The notes under the pieces: generated by a model | Told to the model about the DNA's origin: nothing | The model's input: only the letters and a program-made list of their open reading frames with translations | Database searches by the model: none | Translations under genes and position numbers: made by a program | Part shown: piece after piece, positions 4,734-5,231 of the stretch | Numbering within the stretch: position 1 is the stretch's first letter | Layout of the letters: every line of letters starts with the position of its first letter | Assembly (NCBI GenBank): GCA_946188175.1 | Contig: CAMHUJ010000157.1 | Span: 1 to 5,231 of the forward strand | Reading direction: 5' to 3' | Length of the DNA stretch: 5,231 bases | DNA from: an uncultured Ruminococcus sp. | GTDB lineage: Bacteria; Bacillota; Clostridia; Oscillospirales; Ruminococcaceae

Positions 4734-5231
4734 TCAGAAGGAATGCCCTTCCGGTTCATATCCGACCGCTTCAATCTCGGTATACTGTGCGCCGTGCTTT
4801 CCGAAATCCGAGCGCATCAGCGAGATACGCTGTACGGTCATGCTTTCCTTTTGAATCATAATATCCGAAAACGCCTGACTGCTTTTTGCATTCCGCAGCA
4901 GCGTGATATGCGGATAAAACTTTGTCCGGTCAAACGGGATACCGCGTTCCGCGAGCGCATGCCGCAGCTGCTTCACATACTTTTCAAGCGCCGGACACGG
5001 CTCCGCGCCAGCCCAGAGCAGATCACCGAAATTGCCGATATACCCGTTCAGCGTCAGACTGCACGGCGCAAGCGGGACGGATTCCATAGCTTCCAGAACT
5101 GCATCCGGATCGTGATATTCGCCGAGAAAGCGCAGTGTCAGATGCAGATTCGGTTCGGGCGTATAATGCCCGCTGAAATGATGCCGCCGCAGTGCATCCT
5201 GCGCGTCCGTCAGTGCTTTTTTCATATTCTT
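4734..5231 (-). CDS. thpR: RNA 2',3'-cyclic phosphodiesterase / LigT-like 2H protein (N terminus outside window)
   Basis: The visible 165 residues contain both HxT motifs of the 2H phosphoesterase superfamily: HLT in NLHLTLRFLGE (codons at 5136-5144) and HIT in KFYPHITLLR (first His codon 4908-4910). The 78-residue separation and the flanking TPEPNLHLTLRFLG text are typical of ThpR/LigT. Members open 2',3'-cyclic phosphates to 2'-phosphates in RNA and can reversibly join 2'-5' ends in vitro; the cellular substrate in bacteria is unclear. The protein is soluble. An ATG exists at 5223-5225, but I treat the gene as running off the edge. The frame stays open to 5231, there is no ribosome site to see, and starting there would lose the first beta strand (MRLFIAI-like) that family members have before the KKALTDAQDALR helix. 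It is the first visible gene of the operon, 21 bases before SRAP. Confidence 0.9.
   Translation of the reverse strand, partial: KNMKKALTDAQDALRRHHFSGHYTPEPNLHLTLRFLGEYHDPDAVLEAMESVPLAPCSLTLNGYIGNFGDLLWAGAEPCPALEKYVKQLRHALAERGIPFDRTKFYPHITLLRNAKSSQAFSDIMIQKESMTVQRISLMRSDFGKHGAQYTEIEAVGYEPEGHSF

Noticed and set aside
5223..5225. ATG as the true start of the ThpR-like protein
   Set aside because: The frame continues to the edge and family members have about ten to fifteen more N-terminal residues forming the first strand, so this Met is probably internal.

Overview
The window looks like a chromosomal or integrated-element segment from a moderately GC-rich Firmicute, most likely a Clostridia member of the Ruminococcus/Oscillospiraceae type. 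This rests on strong GGAGG-type ribosome sites before nearly every gene, tight gene packing, a YolD-like protein beside a UvrX/UmuC-like Y-family polymerase (a Firmicute pairing), and protein texture recalled from that group. The placement is inference; there is no rRNA or marker gene here.

Layout. Left edge, plus strand: the last 38 codons of an unrecognised gene (2-118), followed after 14 bases by an alpha/beta hydrolase of the hormone-sensitive-lipase type (133-993). The two strands then converge on a shared hairpin at 1009-1066 that can act as a terminator in both directions. From 1036 to the right edge, everything is on the minus strand. In transcription order: an RNA 2',3'-cyclic phosphodiesterase/LigT-like protein (thpR, cut by the window edge), a SRAP/YedK-type abasic-site-crosslinking protein, a 72-residue unknown, an SseB-domain protein, a Y-family translesion DNA polymerase, a 124-residue unknown, and a YolD-like protein. 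Gaps are -4 to 34 bases, so this reads as one operon of at least seven genes. Its promoter lies outside the window.

How the genes may work together. Three members point to handling of damaged DNA at or near the replication fork: the SRAP protein (caps abasic sites in single-stranded DNA), the polymerase (bypasses lesions, with a QYGLF clamp-binding motif near its C terminus) and YolD (proposed Firmicute partner of Y-family polymerases). The two unknowns, SseB and ThpR are guilt-by-association members. This combination is the most interesting object in the window: a candidate expanded translesion/damage-tolerance operon. The upstream hydrolase pair on the opposite strand appears unrelated.

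I saw no tRNA, rRNA, CRISPR array, insertion sequence, long repeat or convincing promoter. No stretch over 300 bases lacks a gene.
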